A stretch of 64,000 nucleotides of DNA from Emydura subglobosa (Eukaryota; Chordata; Testudines; Chelidae), in contig ML679956.1 in the NCBI GenBank assembly GCA_007922225.1, positions 72,676,164 through 72,740,163 on the forward strand. Reading direction: 5' to 3'. Positions within the stretch are counted from its first letter, which is position 1. Each line of letters starts with the position of its first letter. This document shows, piece by piece, positions 33,900 to 46,890 of this stretch. Position numbers and translations under genes: made by a program. The notes under the pieces are model-generated. The model worked only from the letters and a program-made list of their open reading frames with translations. It had not been told where the DNA came from and searched no databases.

Positions 33900-35185
33900 T
33901 ACACTGTTGCTGTACACGGTAGTCACCAGTCCAAATAGCTACCATTACCATACCTCTTTAGAAAGTATGATGTATAAAGACAGACCAGATAAACTGTAGA
34001 GCTGGGAATTCAGAACCACACACTGTGCGCTAACACTGAGGCTGGTTTTGTCCCAGGCTAACTTAATGCGCAGCATTTGAGTGCACAACATGGCACTGCT
34101 TCATTATCCTTTCATCGTGCTATGCAGAAGTGGATCAGAATAATTTAATTTCATACTCAAGAAATGATTGCAGAGATTACAGTTTTGCTCTCAATAAGTA
34201 CATCATTATATCATCTCATATTTTTATATACACACACATCAGAAAATTCTTGCATGTGTCATCATCCGTCTTATGATTTCTACTAAAAATATAGCACGAT
34301 TTTAAGTGATGGCAGAAGAAAATTGTATAAGGTAATTCTTCACATTGATATCCCCAGCTACCCAAACACCCCCTGCAAAATAAAATTTAAAGAATTTAAA
34401 CATGCTAACACAAATAAATCAGCCAAATAAAACAAGCAATTAATACCCGAAGTAGATTTTCTTTTTACCCCGTTAAGGGAGAAGTTCTAGAGATGCTACA
34501 GAGTCCACCAAGGACTTTGCAATTGCTCTTGATTTCATGTGGAAGGCATCCAGATACCATGGTGACGGGCGGCAGGATAAACTCTTAAGATTAGATTAGA
34601 TAAAATAAAACACTGTGCGTGCGCGTACACTGAACATCTACATTTACACCGAAATCAATGAGAGCGGCAAGTGCTTAACCTCTCTGGAAAAAAAAATCAT
34701 GACTTTTCTTCTTACGTGTCTAATGTTAGGGACTCGGATTTGAAAATATTCACTCTGGTTCCTCTTCTGAGAAATGCCTTATGTCAGTGGCTTCTGTAAA
34801 GTAAACTATGCTCTGGTCCTGATTTACACTTACCACCATCATGGGTAAAAACTGAAATTTCGACTTTGTCTATGATAAGGAAATATTGCAGAAACTTTCC
34901 TAGCATTCCCAAGACTAGTTTAGCTCTACAGGTATCAGCAGCAGAGGGTGAACTGGTGTAGATGGGCCTCTAGCATTTTAAGTAATGTGTCATCTAATCC
35001 TGCGCAGAGCAGACCTATTCAATATGGTGCTTAAAGGCTGGTACCCCTGTCTAGACTCCCAGTGTTGCTAACATCAGTAAAGCTGAACCAGTATTAACAA
35101 TAATGGGGAACTTTAGAAAAATCTCATTGTTTGAGACTTGGCTTATAAGACCTTGTAGTCCATTAACGCAGCCCTGCTATACATA
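33900..35185. other. CRHR2 intron, no recognised feature
   Basis: Repeat-poor, A/T-rich sequence. No exon found. Confidence 0.5.
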
Positions 35186-35189
35186 CGCT

Positions 35190-35460
35190 ATTAATGATTT
35201 GTGTTACGGTAGGACCTAGATGCCCCAAATCTGATTGGAACTTCACTGTGCTAAGTGCTATACATGATAAGAGACAGCTTCTGCCTGGAGGAACTTAACA
35301 GTCTAGCAAGAGAAACAGTGAATGGAAGGGGAAAGAGGAAGACAAAGTGACTTGCCCAAGGTCACAGAGTAGGTATGTGGCAGAGCAAGTACTAACACTC
35401 AGGTTTTCCAGACCACTGCCCTTTCTACTACACCACACTGCATCTTACATACTCTGGGAA
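35190..35460 (-). repeat. MIR/L2-type repeat, antisense
   Basis: actgtgctaagtgctataca, gaggaacttaacagtctagc, gtgacttgcccaaggtcaca, gcagagcaagtactaacact and actgccctttctactacacc are the usual antisense order of such a repeat. Confidence 0.7.
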
Positions 35461-36430
35461 CTTCAGCCCTTTTGTTCCCTAACAAAAAAGTGTATCACAA
35501 CACCTCTCTAGTATCTAATTAGGTAGTGTTTCTTTGAAGAGATCCATTAATCTTTCCTTCAGTCTTGTAGCAGGAGAGGAACCTTCAACATAAAACACAT
35601 AATGGACTGTGCAGAACTCCGCATTCCTAAGCCTACAGTCTGGGTGCTCTGCCTCAGTCTGTCCCAGAGCATCTTTTTAATGTTTGTCTTGGCACTGCCA
35701 GCTTTTGCAACAAGAGTCTCAAATATGCCACTTGTTTAAGTTACCATTAAAAAGCATCTCCATTTTTCATACCCTGCTGTGATAACTGGCAGCCAGAAGT
35801 GAACTAAATGAGATTAGAGAGAGAGTGAAATAATGCACACACCTGCTACTTCGCATCCATTACAGGGAATTGCTCTTTTTCCTTGCTACCGAACGGAAAG
35901 ATACATGCAGATGCATAAAATGTCTGAGCCTATATTGCTAGGATCTCATCAAATGGGGTGTTCTTTTAAGTCTCAGTTGATGCTAATTGTGCAACGTCTC
36001 CACGCGTTTGGAAAATTCCTCAGTGTTCAGCATTTGCTACTGCAATATCCTAGTACTCAATGTTATTAAGCCATCTTTGCAAGGATGCTCTCCCTCTCCC
36101 TTGACTGGTTTCTGTATGCCATTTAATCATCCTCTTTCATGCTTTCCAGCGAAACTGCAGCAGCTGTCACAGTTTTCTCAGCAGCCTATGGATCCAGAGA
36201 CAGTCAAAGGGACTCATGTCACTTGGGGGCATGGAGATCAGGACCTTCTGATCCAAAAGGTTTGAAAGATAGAAAAAAAATGAGACCAGCTCATTAAAGC
36301 TGATCATTGCAGCTACGAGACAACCTTGCTGAACTTGCACCGGCCTTGGAAAATTCTCCTTGCCCAGGTCAGTAACTTTTTTGTCAGACAAGCAAACCTG
36401 CCCCCTCACCACAGGTCTGCCTCTCATCTC
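35461..36430. other. CRHR2 intron, no recognised feature
   Basis: No exon or named repeat recognised. Confidence 0.5.
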
Positions 36431-36436
36431 CACAAC

Positions 36437-36752
36437 ATTAAAGGTGATCTCAAGGGTGGAGCTAGGCTGTTGTCAGTGGTGGCAGATGACAGAACTAGGA
36501 GCAACGGTCTCAAGTTGCAGTGGGGGAGGTCTAGGTTGGATATTAGAAAAATCTTTTTCTCTAGGAGGATGGTTAAGCACTGGAATGGGTTATCTAGGGA
36601 GGTGGTGGAATCTCCATCCTTAGAGGTTTTTAAGGTGCAGCTTGACAAAGCCCTGGCTGGGATGATTTAGTTGGGGTTGGTCCTGCTTTGAGCAGGGGGT
36701 TGGACTAGATGACCTGGTGAGGTCCCATCCAACCCTAATCTTCTATGATTCA
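36437..36752 (+). mobile_element. CR1 LINE 3' end
   Basis: Encodes the last part of CR1 ORF2 (frame 36326-36670: [48 protein letters not shown]) and the 3' end ggttggactagatgacctgg, cttctatgattc. 5'-truncated. Rather well preserved, so probably younger than the copies at 4480 and 10433. Confidence 0.92.
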
Positions 36753-36754
36753 AG

Positions 36755-38990
36755 ATTTTTGTGCCTGGGCTGATAAATGTTCATGATAATGTTGCACGGC
36801 TGCACTTATTCAGCAATGGGTGCACTAAGCCTTTCCTCACTTTCATGTGCCAATCTGTAGCCTGACTCATTCAAACACGAGCTCACCTTTTCCCTTTTCC
36901 ACGCAGAGTTCTTAGAATTCACAGATTTTTGCCATCCAAACTTGGTACAGCAACAATTCGGGCTTTCCCCGGAGCAAAAGTTATAGCAACGTTGGTTTCT
37001 TGCCTTTGGGAGCCTGTGACTTTATTTTAATGACTGGGGTGAAAACACAAGGTCTGATTATGGGAATGGCTTCCATCAGTGCTATGAATTGCCACTGACA
37101 GCTGTCTAGCTGCAAGCTTTCACAGCACCCTTGCATTACAGGAAGGCATGCGTTTTACAAGAGCATTAAACTCCTTCGTAATGATTGCCAAACGAGTGTG
37201 TCAGCAGTGTCCCAGGCGTACCACCACTTGAAGACAAAGTAGGTGCTCACCCTGCTGGGTCCCCAAAATCACTCAGACACCTAGCTAAGGGAAAGGGCAT
37301 TTTACCAGGGCTGCTAGGAAAGGGAAGGTTGCAAATACACTGGTACGGAGGCGTAAACAGTTACAGCTCCAGGTGAGCCATAGCAGCTCTGGTTTGGGCC
37401 CCGGGGGCAGTCCGGTGGAGAGTCAGGACTCTCCAGGACTAGTGCCTGGGGTGCCCTCTCCAGCCCAGTCTCTATTCAATCAAATAGGAGTTAGCAGGTT
37501 TCCCAGCCAGGCTCGGTTAGCGCCTCTCATTGGGAGCCCTGGCTCCCTGCCCAGCCACTGCTGCTCTCCCACCAGTCCCATGCAGGCCTGCACCCGGCTG
37601 CAGCGTCTGGCAGTCAGAGGCTGCTCTCCGCACGGCTCTGCATATGGTTCCTGGCTGAGGATTCTGCTCAGAATTCAGCTTTTCTCCAGCTGGCCACATG
37701 GCTGCTGTTTCTCTGCAGCTCCTGGCTACGCCGGCAGCTACTGCTGTTCTCAGGACCTGGCCACTTCCTGGTTCAGGATCTTTCCCCTTACCTAGCCAGG
37801 AGGAAAGGGAGGTGCAGTGGGGCGCTGATGGCAGTTGTAGTCTCCCTGCCTAGCACAGCCATCACACCATGGTTCAGGGTACTATTAACCACATATTAAT
37901 AAGTGGAAATTAGGGGATTTTCCCATCTGATCAACAATAAAGGGATATGCACGAACCAATTCTATTTCTTTTTGCACAAATGGTGTATTCTAAAAGGATT
38001 CCTCTCGTGGAAAAATTCTGCCTTAATGGCTTCTAAACTTGGTCGTGCATGGGCAGAAACTGTGTCAGCAGAGGGGTGACTTAGGCCTTTAATATTCGTG
38101 TACAGAATATGCAGCCTTTGAGCTGAAAAGGGAGCGAGACACCATGCAATCGGCAGTGAATAAGACTCCAAAGAACTCTGCCAAAGACGAGCATCAGGGA
38201 GCAAACACACCTGGCCTCTGCAGCGAGAGCCCATAGCTTCTTTTAAATGGCTACTATTCCTCGTGGAAAGGAGTCAGGCCGGCAGCGCCAGAGAATTAGG
38301 TCCTCTGCTCCGTCCAAAAAGCTTGGCGCTGCCTCAACCTGGACCTTGAGGGATGAGACAGTAGTTTAGCATCTTTGCTAATTAGAGCATTGGCTTCTCT
38401 GATAGGGGCATCTGGTTCATTAGGTACTCAAATGACAACCCACAGGCCTATTTCACACAGGCCAGTCAAGAGTCATTAGGTGGTAATGACTGGAAGTCAC
38501 GACTAGCTTTGGTCCTGGCGCTCCCTTCTACCTGCCCTGCCAGAGCAAAGGAAAAGCTGACAGACCAGGGGCGAGAAGCAGAGAAGATGGAGCAGCAGAT
38601 CCACAATACACACTCCATCCTTGGGAGCCTCCCTTCCATGATAGCTGTGGCTTAGGAGCAGGCATGCCAGGGTAAGGAGGGTCACAGAGCCAAGGACATG
38701 GTTACTTTATCCTTGGGGGAGATGGAGAGAAGAGGAAAATAGTTAGAAATTATCAGGTCTGGTTCCGGCAGTGGGTTCTACTGCTGTTTGTTGTGTTTAG
38801 TCCTGCTTATTTTATGAAAGAATATTCTGAATCCCCTTATTTTTCCTACCTAATCAGTGCCCTTGTACATCCAGAATAAAAACCAAAATAAAAAGAAAAT
38901 AGGAAAAAAGCCACCGCTGTTTTACTCGTAGAATAATTTTTCAGGGAAAAGATGCAAAATGTTCTGGGGAAAAAAAAGAATCTGGATCAT
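36755..38990. other. CRHR2 intron, GC-rich block, no gene
   Basis: Between 37180 and 37870 the sequence is GC-rich with many gctgc and ccagc words and a 140-codon open frame (37373-37795) that resembles no known protein. It may be an unnamed LTR or repeat. The remainder is unremarkable. Confidence 0.4.
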
Positions 38991-38996
38991 GGACAA

Positions 38997-39090
38997 TGGA
39001 TCAGATCCTCAGGTGCTGTAAGTGAGTGAGTGCAGCTCCACTGAGATCAATGGCACTTATGCTGATTTACACCAGCTGAGGATCTGGTGC
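38997..39090. repeat. Short palindromic element
   Basis: The arms atcagatcctcaggtgctgt (near 39000) and acaccagctgaggatctggt (near 39070) are inverse to each other around gagatcaatggcac. Confidence 0.65.
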
Positions 39091-39094
39091 AATG

Positions 39095-41110
39095 TTCTTA
39101 GGTACTTTCAATACTCAAGTGACCCAGATTTGTACTGTCTGGTAAATGGATGATCATTTTAAATCACTTTAGTATTTGGTAATATATTAATTTATGGCAA
39201 CCGTAAGGTAGCAGATACTATGGTGATGAGCATAGTATAAGAGCCCATGTAGAATAGAAACCACTAAAATACTGCAGTCATTTTTAATGCAAAACTCTGA
39301 AGTTGACTGCTGGGTTTAAGGCTTGAATTCAAGGTTTACAAGGCAGAAAACTAATTTAGAGGAGAGCAGCTAGGTTACTTCTATTTTAGAAGCTGGGCAC
39401 ATTATACATTTATAAAGAATGATCTAATTGCTGCTTCCTTATTTACTTAGGCGTTTATAAAAGATTCAGATTCAGAGAGGGAAATGTAGTTAAAATGAAT
39501 TATTTGCATCTTTTATTAGATATAAATTAACCAAGGTGCCCAGACATGGGTGATTAGTGATGTATAAACAGTAAAGAGAGTCTGGAAAGTTGAAATGTCG
39601 GATCCTTTCTGGAGAGCTCTCAGATGTCTGAGAGGTTAAAAAGCTCCCTTGGCATGGATGTTTAATTAAAGAACTTTGGGGGGAAGATGATGGATCAGAT
39701 GTTGATAAATTCATGACTTTTTGTAGGATGGCCCAAGAGCGAAGCCCCGTGCATGATGGACCAAATTCTGCAGTAATGCTAATTCATGCCATCTCCACGA
39801 AAAACACCCTTCATTCCCATCAGGTAGTCCCTACAAAAAACACACACACAACTATGGCTCACAGTTGAAAATAGCCATTACTGTAAAATTAGTGGTAATT
39901 TTCAACCATTTCTCCCCCTGCACCCATGTTCTCCCAGCAACCCTGTATCCTCTCCACAGGCCTTGCTCTCACAATGCTATCCTCTCCTGCTCCCACCGTA
40001 GAGGTGAGCTTGTATCTAGTTTCAGTGACTCACCTCCCCTTAGTCCTGGGCTCTGGCTGCCCGGGTGCTTAGATACCCCAGTGATGATGGTGGTATATGA
40101 ACCTATACAGAATAGAAATCCTTAGGTCCTTATGAAGTTTCCATGCAGTCCCTCTTTAGGTGAACTCCTAAGGATTTCAATGGGAGGAGGATAATTTGTG
40201 AGCACCATAGTTGCCAAGATGGAAACAATGGACATGATCCACTGAAGTCAATGGAAAAGCTCCCACTGAGTTCATTGGCTCACGCCCAGTTCGCACATGC
40301 ATCTCCTGGGCTGCATCCAGATGATTATGCGTGCACACAGTCAGAGAGCTGGCTAGACTGGTGGGGGGACTTTGACGAAAACCCTTGCTGGCATCATCTG
40401 TGTTAATTTCTGCTAAGGACAATGCGTGTAACCAAAACAGAGATTTAGCCCAGTTCCTGGACTCTGAGTGGGAGGCCCTCTTCCTTCCCACGGGTAGGCT
40501 CCTGCATCTCTCTCTCAAGCATCAATGTATAGTGCTTCCTCTGACAGCCAGTACAAGAGCAGGGAAAGCTGCAATTAGGATCAAGGTTTATTCTTTGCAG
40601 GCTGCCTCTGGGGGTGATATACTCACAAACACTTTGTGAGTTTCATCCCAGCTAACAGGGGGCAAGGGAACAGTTCATTCCTGTTCCAAAACCCAATGGA
40701 GTCAATGGAATCACTCCCACCAACCCCAGGGGGCTTTGGATCAGGCCCTTACTCATCAGCTGGCTTGTAACACGTCTCATTCCCATGCGCATGCATAACA
40801 ATTTGCAAGCTGACCCATTCAAATACCAGCTCATGTATCAAATGTTCTTTTCATTCACAGGTTCTCTGCCGTAGAATTAAATCATTCAGTTTCACTTCTG
40901 AACAAATAGGGATCTTAGCCCTCAAAGCAGTAGCACATCATTGATGTACTGTATGTACACTAAATCAGTGGAAACCGTATACACAGTGAGAAGAATTAGA
41001 TTCATATGGTTTTTCAAGACCATACACAATCCGAAGACTGTGATCACGGGGACTGAATAACGTGATATGAAGTCTCATACCCCCAAAAAGTAACAGAACA
41101 TGAATAGATT
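39095..41110. other. CRHR2 intron, minor palindromic repeats only
   Basis: Fragments with ccactgaagtcaatggaaaa (about 40240) and caatggagtcaatggaatca (about 40690) belong to the palindromic caatggg family. No exon other than the one starting at 41117. Confidence 0.45.
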
Positions 41111-41116
41111 ACTCAC

Positions 41117-41223
41117 CTCAAGCACAAGAAAAGCACGAAGGCAACAATAAGAGCTCCTATAGATATGCAGTGTCCCAGGTAGTTTATGATGAGAGCAATC
41201 TTGTAATGGAGTGCATACTTCCT
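41117..41223 (-). CDS. CRHR2: CRHR2 coding exon, transmembrane helix 1
   Basis: 107 bp: 35 codons plus two bases of an Arg codon, acceptor ctccag|AGG, donor TTGAG|gtgagt. It begins [11 protein letters not shown] and encodes helix 1 with the class B motif NYLGHC followed by a hydrophobic run to FVLFLCL. The phase fits both neighbours: the 48009-48094 exon ends on a full codon and the 18327-18444 exon starts with the single G that completes Arg. From memory, mammalian CRHR2 has a Gln before RKY. Here that CAG triplet overlaps the acceptor itself, so the spliced product should lack it (see findings). The exon lies alone between introns of about 22.7 kb and 6.8 kb. Confidence 0.96.
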
Positions 41224-43520
41224 CTGGAGGTAGAGAGATAACACGATTAGATCAGCACCAATCTCGGAGCACTGGCATTAAGGAGCAGTTAATCAGTTTA
41301 GGAAACTGTAATTACTTTTCCTGATTTTAAGATGATGTTATTATAATAACCCAAGGGCTACAGATTATAGATTAGCCAAGCATATTGTCCGGACAGAAAA
41401 ATGCAGTTCTTCTAATCACAAAGGTATGTTTCAGTTTAGAATTATTTCCATACAGATCTGGCCAAAGAGTATTTTTCTGTGGAATTTCAATAGGATTCAG
41501 TATTACCTGGCTTAAAGCCAACCACATTGCCAAAGGCATAGGACACTCTAGAAAGACAAACTTCTCACAATTCCAACAGGAAATGAGATGGCAAAATTAA
41601 TTTTCTTTGTTAGATGTCCAGATATTTTTTGTTTAGTAGCCAGTGTTAAGATCAGGTGGGTTTCCCTTATATTAACCCTTCTGGTTAAGTTTTCTCATGA
41701 AAATAAATAATAAATACTATTCTGTATCATTGAAGCACAGTGCAAACTAAGGACGTGACCCTTCAAACTCGTATTTGAATTGATAAAGATTTGAACGACC
41801 GGGAATCTGGTGATTTTAGCACAGGACTGGGAGACCCCAAATTCTAAGCACAGTTTTGATAGTGACTTGCTCTGTGTCGACCTTTAATATACATTTCTCT
41901 CTGTCACATGATATTGTCAAAATAAATCAGTTAGGCCCTGATTTTGCAGACGCGGGCCAAGTTTTAAGCACATGAAAATACCCATGGAAATCAGTGGGAT
42001 TAGTTTTGTGTTTAACTGCTTAAGTCTCACAACAAATACATAAAAGATTGCCTATCTGTGAGCTGCAGTCAGAAAGAAGGCGAAGCCGCACATTTCATGC
42101 TAGTGGGTGCTGGGAATGCAGTATTAAAATGAACACTAGTGCTGGTAGAAAGCCAGCAAGGATTTTCCATTGAAAATCGCAAATGCAGAGAAAAATTTTC
42201 CTTTTGTCTCATTTTTCATTGAATTTTTAAGTTTTTTTACTAAAATGGAAAAAATTCAGTTTGGAATATTTCTCCCCCTTTTCTGTAATGTTTTTCCTCC
42301 CCACACTTATTCTCCCTGGAAGGCATAAATAAATAAATATATAAATAAAAAGGAAAGGGAGGAGGAGCTTCAGAAAATGAAAACCAATTTTTTTTTTTCA
42401 GTTATCGAAACCCAACAGTTTCAGTTTTCCACCAAAAACTCCCTTTGGCCAAAATGAAAATTCTTACCAAAAATCCTCATTTCAGTTGAAAACCATTTGT
42501 CGTTGCATAAGAGGTTTCGATGAAGGATTTTCCCACCAGCTGAAGTAAATCACTTCCTCCATGCAAGTGACACCCTCTAGCATCTCTGTAGCAAGCCAGC
42601 CCTGCTGGCATAATTTTTATTACCATATTCTACCCAAGTCTTCGGCACACAGCCTAATATGCGGCCCTTTGAAACAACTAAGTTATAGGGATTTTTTTTT
42701 AAAGTGTATTCTGAAATCCCCTAGACTCTCACCCTCACCTGCCCATTTCGGAATAGCCCTTGAGGAGGAAGAGAAACAAACGTAACATGACCTTTATTAT
42801 ACCTATGTCACTAGATAACTGAACCTAACTCGTCAAATATCAGTTTACATGAGTCATGTAAAATATATTGACCTGATGCATTACAATGTTTATTTTTTGC
42901 TTAAATGCCATTTGAGTGCTAGGCACTACATGGCTGTTTTTTTCCCCTAAAATGCCATTTTAGAATACTGGGCACTTTCTGGAAATAATATAATAATATT
43001 TCCTCCTGTCCAGAAGAGCTTACATTGTATATGAGATATTACTCATCTCATTTGCGTCACGACTGTTATTTTAACTTTGCACATATTGTACAGTGTTACA
43101 GTTTTGAAGACAAACTTTAAAAAAAAAGTGAACTTCCTTTTCAAACACTGGCACTAGCATGTAATAAGGAACACTTCTGCTGTCGCTAATACTAGACTGA
43201 GGTTTTCCCCAGGAGAAACTTAGAGTCCATGGAGAAGCATGGTATTAGCGCCTGTACAATGCTGGGATGATATGGCGGTAAAGCCACCCACCTTCAGCAT
43301 GTGCTAGCATTCACATCACATATAGAACTGGATCAACAGCCCCTATGCTGCAAAACACTTACATTTTTTCCTACTGCCAACATACCCCCATGGTTAATAG
43401 TTTTGGATGTGGCCAAAGTTCTGCTAATGTAACACATTTGAAATCTGTGCGTTGCAGCCCTCACCCTTCTTTCCCAATGTCTTGTTCACACAGAGAATAA
43501 CAACCTACTGCTGCTGCCAG
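41224..43520. other. CRHR2 intron, palindromic and A/T-rich repeats
   Basis: A palindromic element lies at about 41930-42045 (aggccctgattttgcagacg, atggaaatcagtgggattag). An A/T-rich, self-complementary block follows at 42140-42530 (repeated gaaaaa and ttttc words) and resembles 120-1070. No exon seen. Confidence 0.45.
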
Positions 43521-43524
43521 ATAG

Positions 43525-43620
43525 AGTTACTCCTTTAGTTCAAGTAGTTGAGGTCAGTTTTGCGCTGCTGAAGGTATTGGGGTCAAATCCGGCTGATGGT
43601 TCATGAGGCAGCTCCTAACA
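43525..43620 (+). repeat. tRNA-derived SINE fragment
   Basis: tttagttcaagtagttgagg resembles an A box region and ggggtcaaatccggctgatg a B box (GGGTCAAATCC), about 45 bp apart. Its tail is not clear. Confidence 0.5.
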
Positions 43621-43624
43621 CTAC

Positions 43625-45775
43625 CAAGTGGATAAAGGCAGTCACATGCTATGCAGAATAACTCGGTCATGTCATTTCGGCCATGTCTTCCAGACAGGCA
43701 CAACTCATGCCACACGCACTAGAATGGGACCTACTGGCTGATGACAATCACACTCATTACTGATAACGTAGCCACGCTGCACATACAGCAACATCCTTCT
43801 GAGTCAGCTCTCTATCAGTTAAACTGGGCCAAGTGCAGGAAAACTGACCCAAGGGCTGGTCCAAATGGTCTCTTTACATCCAGAGTTCAAAGAAATGCAA
43901 GATGCCTTTCTTCCTTCAGGTGACTCTCCAGGTCCCAACTGGGGTTGGATTCCCTAGTCTCTCCGAGCCATTACCGTCAATGACTCAACATCTGAGTGTA
44001 GTCATAGCTCCTCTTAACCAAGCAAATCTCCCCAGCGTGAGTTGGATTTCATTTTCTGCTGACCGAGTCCCTGGACAGTTCCTGCAGAAAGGGCAGGTAT
44101 CTATAGCAGCAGGCTTTGCAGTGTCTGGTCAGTCTAGATTTCATCCCATACACTGTACTGAACTATAATGTCTAGGAGCCCTGACAATTAGTGCTGGCCC
44201 TGTTAACCACCTTGGTCTTACAGCACATAAGAGACAAGTTCTCTAGAGCCCCTTGAAGGGTTGGTTTGAATTGACCTGTGAAATAAAGGAAAACCATTTT
44301 ACTTGCTAGGAGCCCAGTTGTCTGTGCTAACCCAAGCCTTCTGTATTTTCTCCCAAAATACTCCTCTAAGCTTCTGGGTTTGATATCTGATGTACCATTT
44401 TGATACACAACCGCATTTGTTGGCTCCTGCTATTTCTCCTCATGCAGCTACTTTCTGTCCTCTCTCTCTTAGCAGTGTCAAAACATGGACCACAACTGAG
44501 CTTACAAAGAGCAGAACTAGACCAGCCCCGTGCTAAGGTGCTGCTGCGCCATGCCCAGCTTTTCAGCTCCTTATGCGCTCCCGCACCGCCGGCTAACGAG
44601 AGTGTTACTTTGTGCCAGCTCTGGGGAAAGTTTCCATGAGGTGGAAACCTGCTGAGCTGAAACCATAAATTCATTTCCCAGGTTGCTACCAAAACGACCT
44701 TGGTCACCCAAAAGTGCCGGGGAAGGGACACTGCCCATCACCTAGTGGGAATTAGGAAGTTGAGTGGCCAAAGTTCGGTGATGTTTTTAGCCATCCCGCT
44801 TTACATAAAGCGCTCCACTTCAGTGCGCCCATTCATGAGAGTACAGTTAAGCATGGGTGTTTGTGGAACCCCTTTGTGAGTGTGTGTTAAAGGCCCCACC
44901 TCTGCCCCTGCTCTGTAAAGGATGTGAGTCTCTTACAGCGCCAGGGAGGGAGCTCGCTTTAGCAAAAGCTTTAGCGGCTTGTGCTTTTAGCTCTGCAGGT
45001 TTGCAGTTCTGCTCCTCTTGTGGCAGCCACGTTTGAAGAATCAGGGCCTCGCCTGTTTCGAAGATAAGGATTTAGGAGCTTATTTAGGTCCCTGAGCATA
45101 AGCGGCCATGCCCAAAAATGGCACCTTTTTATATGAAAAACAGATTGGTGGATGTGGTCACTCAGCACCAGCTTGTCGATCTGTGGCATCTGTTAAGATT
45201 ATTCAGTGACAATAGCACACGCATGTGGGTGCATCTCACTTTTAATCCAAGAGGGAACTACAAAGAATCTTTGGGGAACCTGTTTAATCACAAATCAACC
45301 CAAGTTTCATTTGGACATCTATCTGACCACTGGCTAGGCATTTCAGGAATATTCATAAACCTTAATACTTGTAAAGTTTGTTATAACCCATGAAGGATCT
45401 ACGAAATGAGTTTTTAAGCTTTTGCAAACATAGGAGGATCCGGGAGGAGGGGAGGAATCACAGCTTTCATATGCTTAAGGAATAGGTGGTTTAAGAAGTT
45501 TTATGGTATTATCATAGCTGCAAGATAGTAAAGCAAATAGAGCCAAGGGGAAAATCCCCTACTGTAGTGGCAACAGTTATCCAAGCCCTGCAAACAAAAC
45601 TCATCTGCATTTGCCTTTACAGTGATGTTAACTGTTCAAAGTCATGTAAGAAAAAGAAGTGGCTTTCGAATGCAATCGTATTTTCCTCGACAGGAAAAGC
45701 AAATGATATAATTTGGCCTTGAGTCCTGCACTCCTGCCTGACCTAAGTTAAAGGAAATGTATGTCTTGCACTAAC
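43625..45775. other. CRHR2 intron, no recognised feature
   Basis: Open frames at 43902-44168 and 44366-44731 do not resemble known proteins. No named repeat recognised. Confidence 0.45.
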
Positions 45776-45779
45776 CCTC

Positions 45780-46890
45780 ATCACCTTCAAGGCTTTGCAC
45801 ACCACTGCTCCCACCTCCAGCTGAACATTTGTTCCCACCTTCCCTCTCTCTCTCTGTGCACTAGGCTCTACTAACTCCTTCCATCTTAACAAGTCCCTTG
45901 TCTCCTCTCACTGTTGACAGATTTTTCCTCATCCCGCCCACTGGGCCTCTAACGGTCTCCCACTCCAGTGTGCCAGTCAATCTCAGGAGAGGTCTACAGA
46001 GTCATGGGTTGTGAATGAAGCTTAGACATCCCCAAGGTAGATTTAATTTAGCTAGCCCGGGTACCAGAGCCTTGAAGCTGGGACAGCACAGACTTCGGTG
46101 CAGGCTAACCACATGAGTAATTACACAGAGTTCTGGATGGGCTTGTGCCGCCTGTCCTGACACCTGTACTGCAACAGAGTGCTCTGGTACCTGGGCTAGC
46201 TAGGTCATGTCTACATGCATTGCAATCACTTCCCATGAGAGCACTCTAGACCTACTCTCTCGCGCCATCTCCAGTTTCTCCCTTAAATCTCACCTCTTTT
46301 GACTACCTCACCATCGCTAACCACCTCTGCTGCTGTGCAGTCTCACAATATTTGATGCTTTTCTTCAGGCCCCAACTCCTGGAGTCATGTGAATGTGACG
46401 GAATCTCAGGTTCATTTTTAAAACAAATGTACATTTCTAGCCCTCATGGTTGCAGGGAAGAGCTTGAAAACATGACCTGAGTGCACCTTAAGGGCTCGGA
46501 AACCAAAAGGCAAATAAAATAGCCCAGTATTTTATTTATTTATTTTTTAATTCATGATTTTTAAAGGCAAGCTCAGGATTTTGGGGATTCTGACTCATGA
46601 CTGGTGAATATGTGGGGTTGTCAATATGGCTCCTGTGCCATCTATTCCTGATTTCAACCCTGCCCTTATCAACCTTACAATGTTACTCACATTAAACTAA
46701 AGTGAAAAGTTGGAATGAACAAGATGAATTCTGAACACGAACCAGCAATTTTTGCTGCATCCCTCCCCTTCCCCTCTTCTTTGCTAGTATGAAGGCTTAT
46801 TTAGATTATAAACTCCTCTGGGAAGGTGGGACTTCATCTTCACATAAGGCTGTAAAGTGCCTAGCACTTCTCTAGTAAAGGAGAGAAAAA
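45780..46890 (+). mobile_element. L2-like LINE, split by two inserts
   Basis: ttcaaggctttgcacaccac, gtttctcccttaaatctcac and the tail agattataaactcctctggg, gtaaagtgcctagcactt parallel the L2-like copies at 12535 and 18690. A MITE (45989-46225) and another repeat (about 46370-46630, bounded by ccccaactcctggagtcatg and tatgtggggttgtc) interrupt it. Confidence 0.5.
45989..46225. mobile_element. MITE (tctacat family)
   Basis: Bounded by ggtctacagagtcatgggtt / cttagacatccccaaggtag on the left and gctaggtcatgtctacatgc on the right. The inner words tagctagcccgggtaccaga and ctctggtacctgggctagct are near-perfect inverse copies. Non-coding. Confidence 0.65.

Noticed and set aside
37373..37795. 140-codon plus-strand frame
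   Set aside because: GC-rich repeat-like sequence with no protein match and no codon-level evidence.
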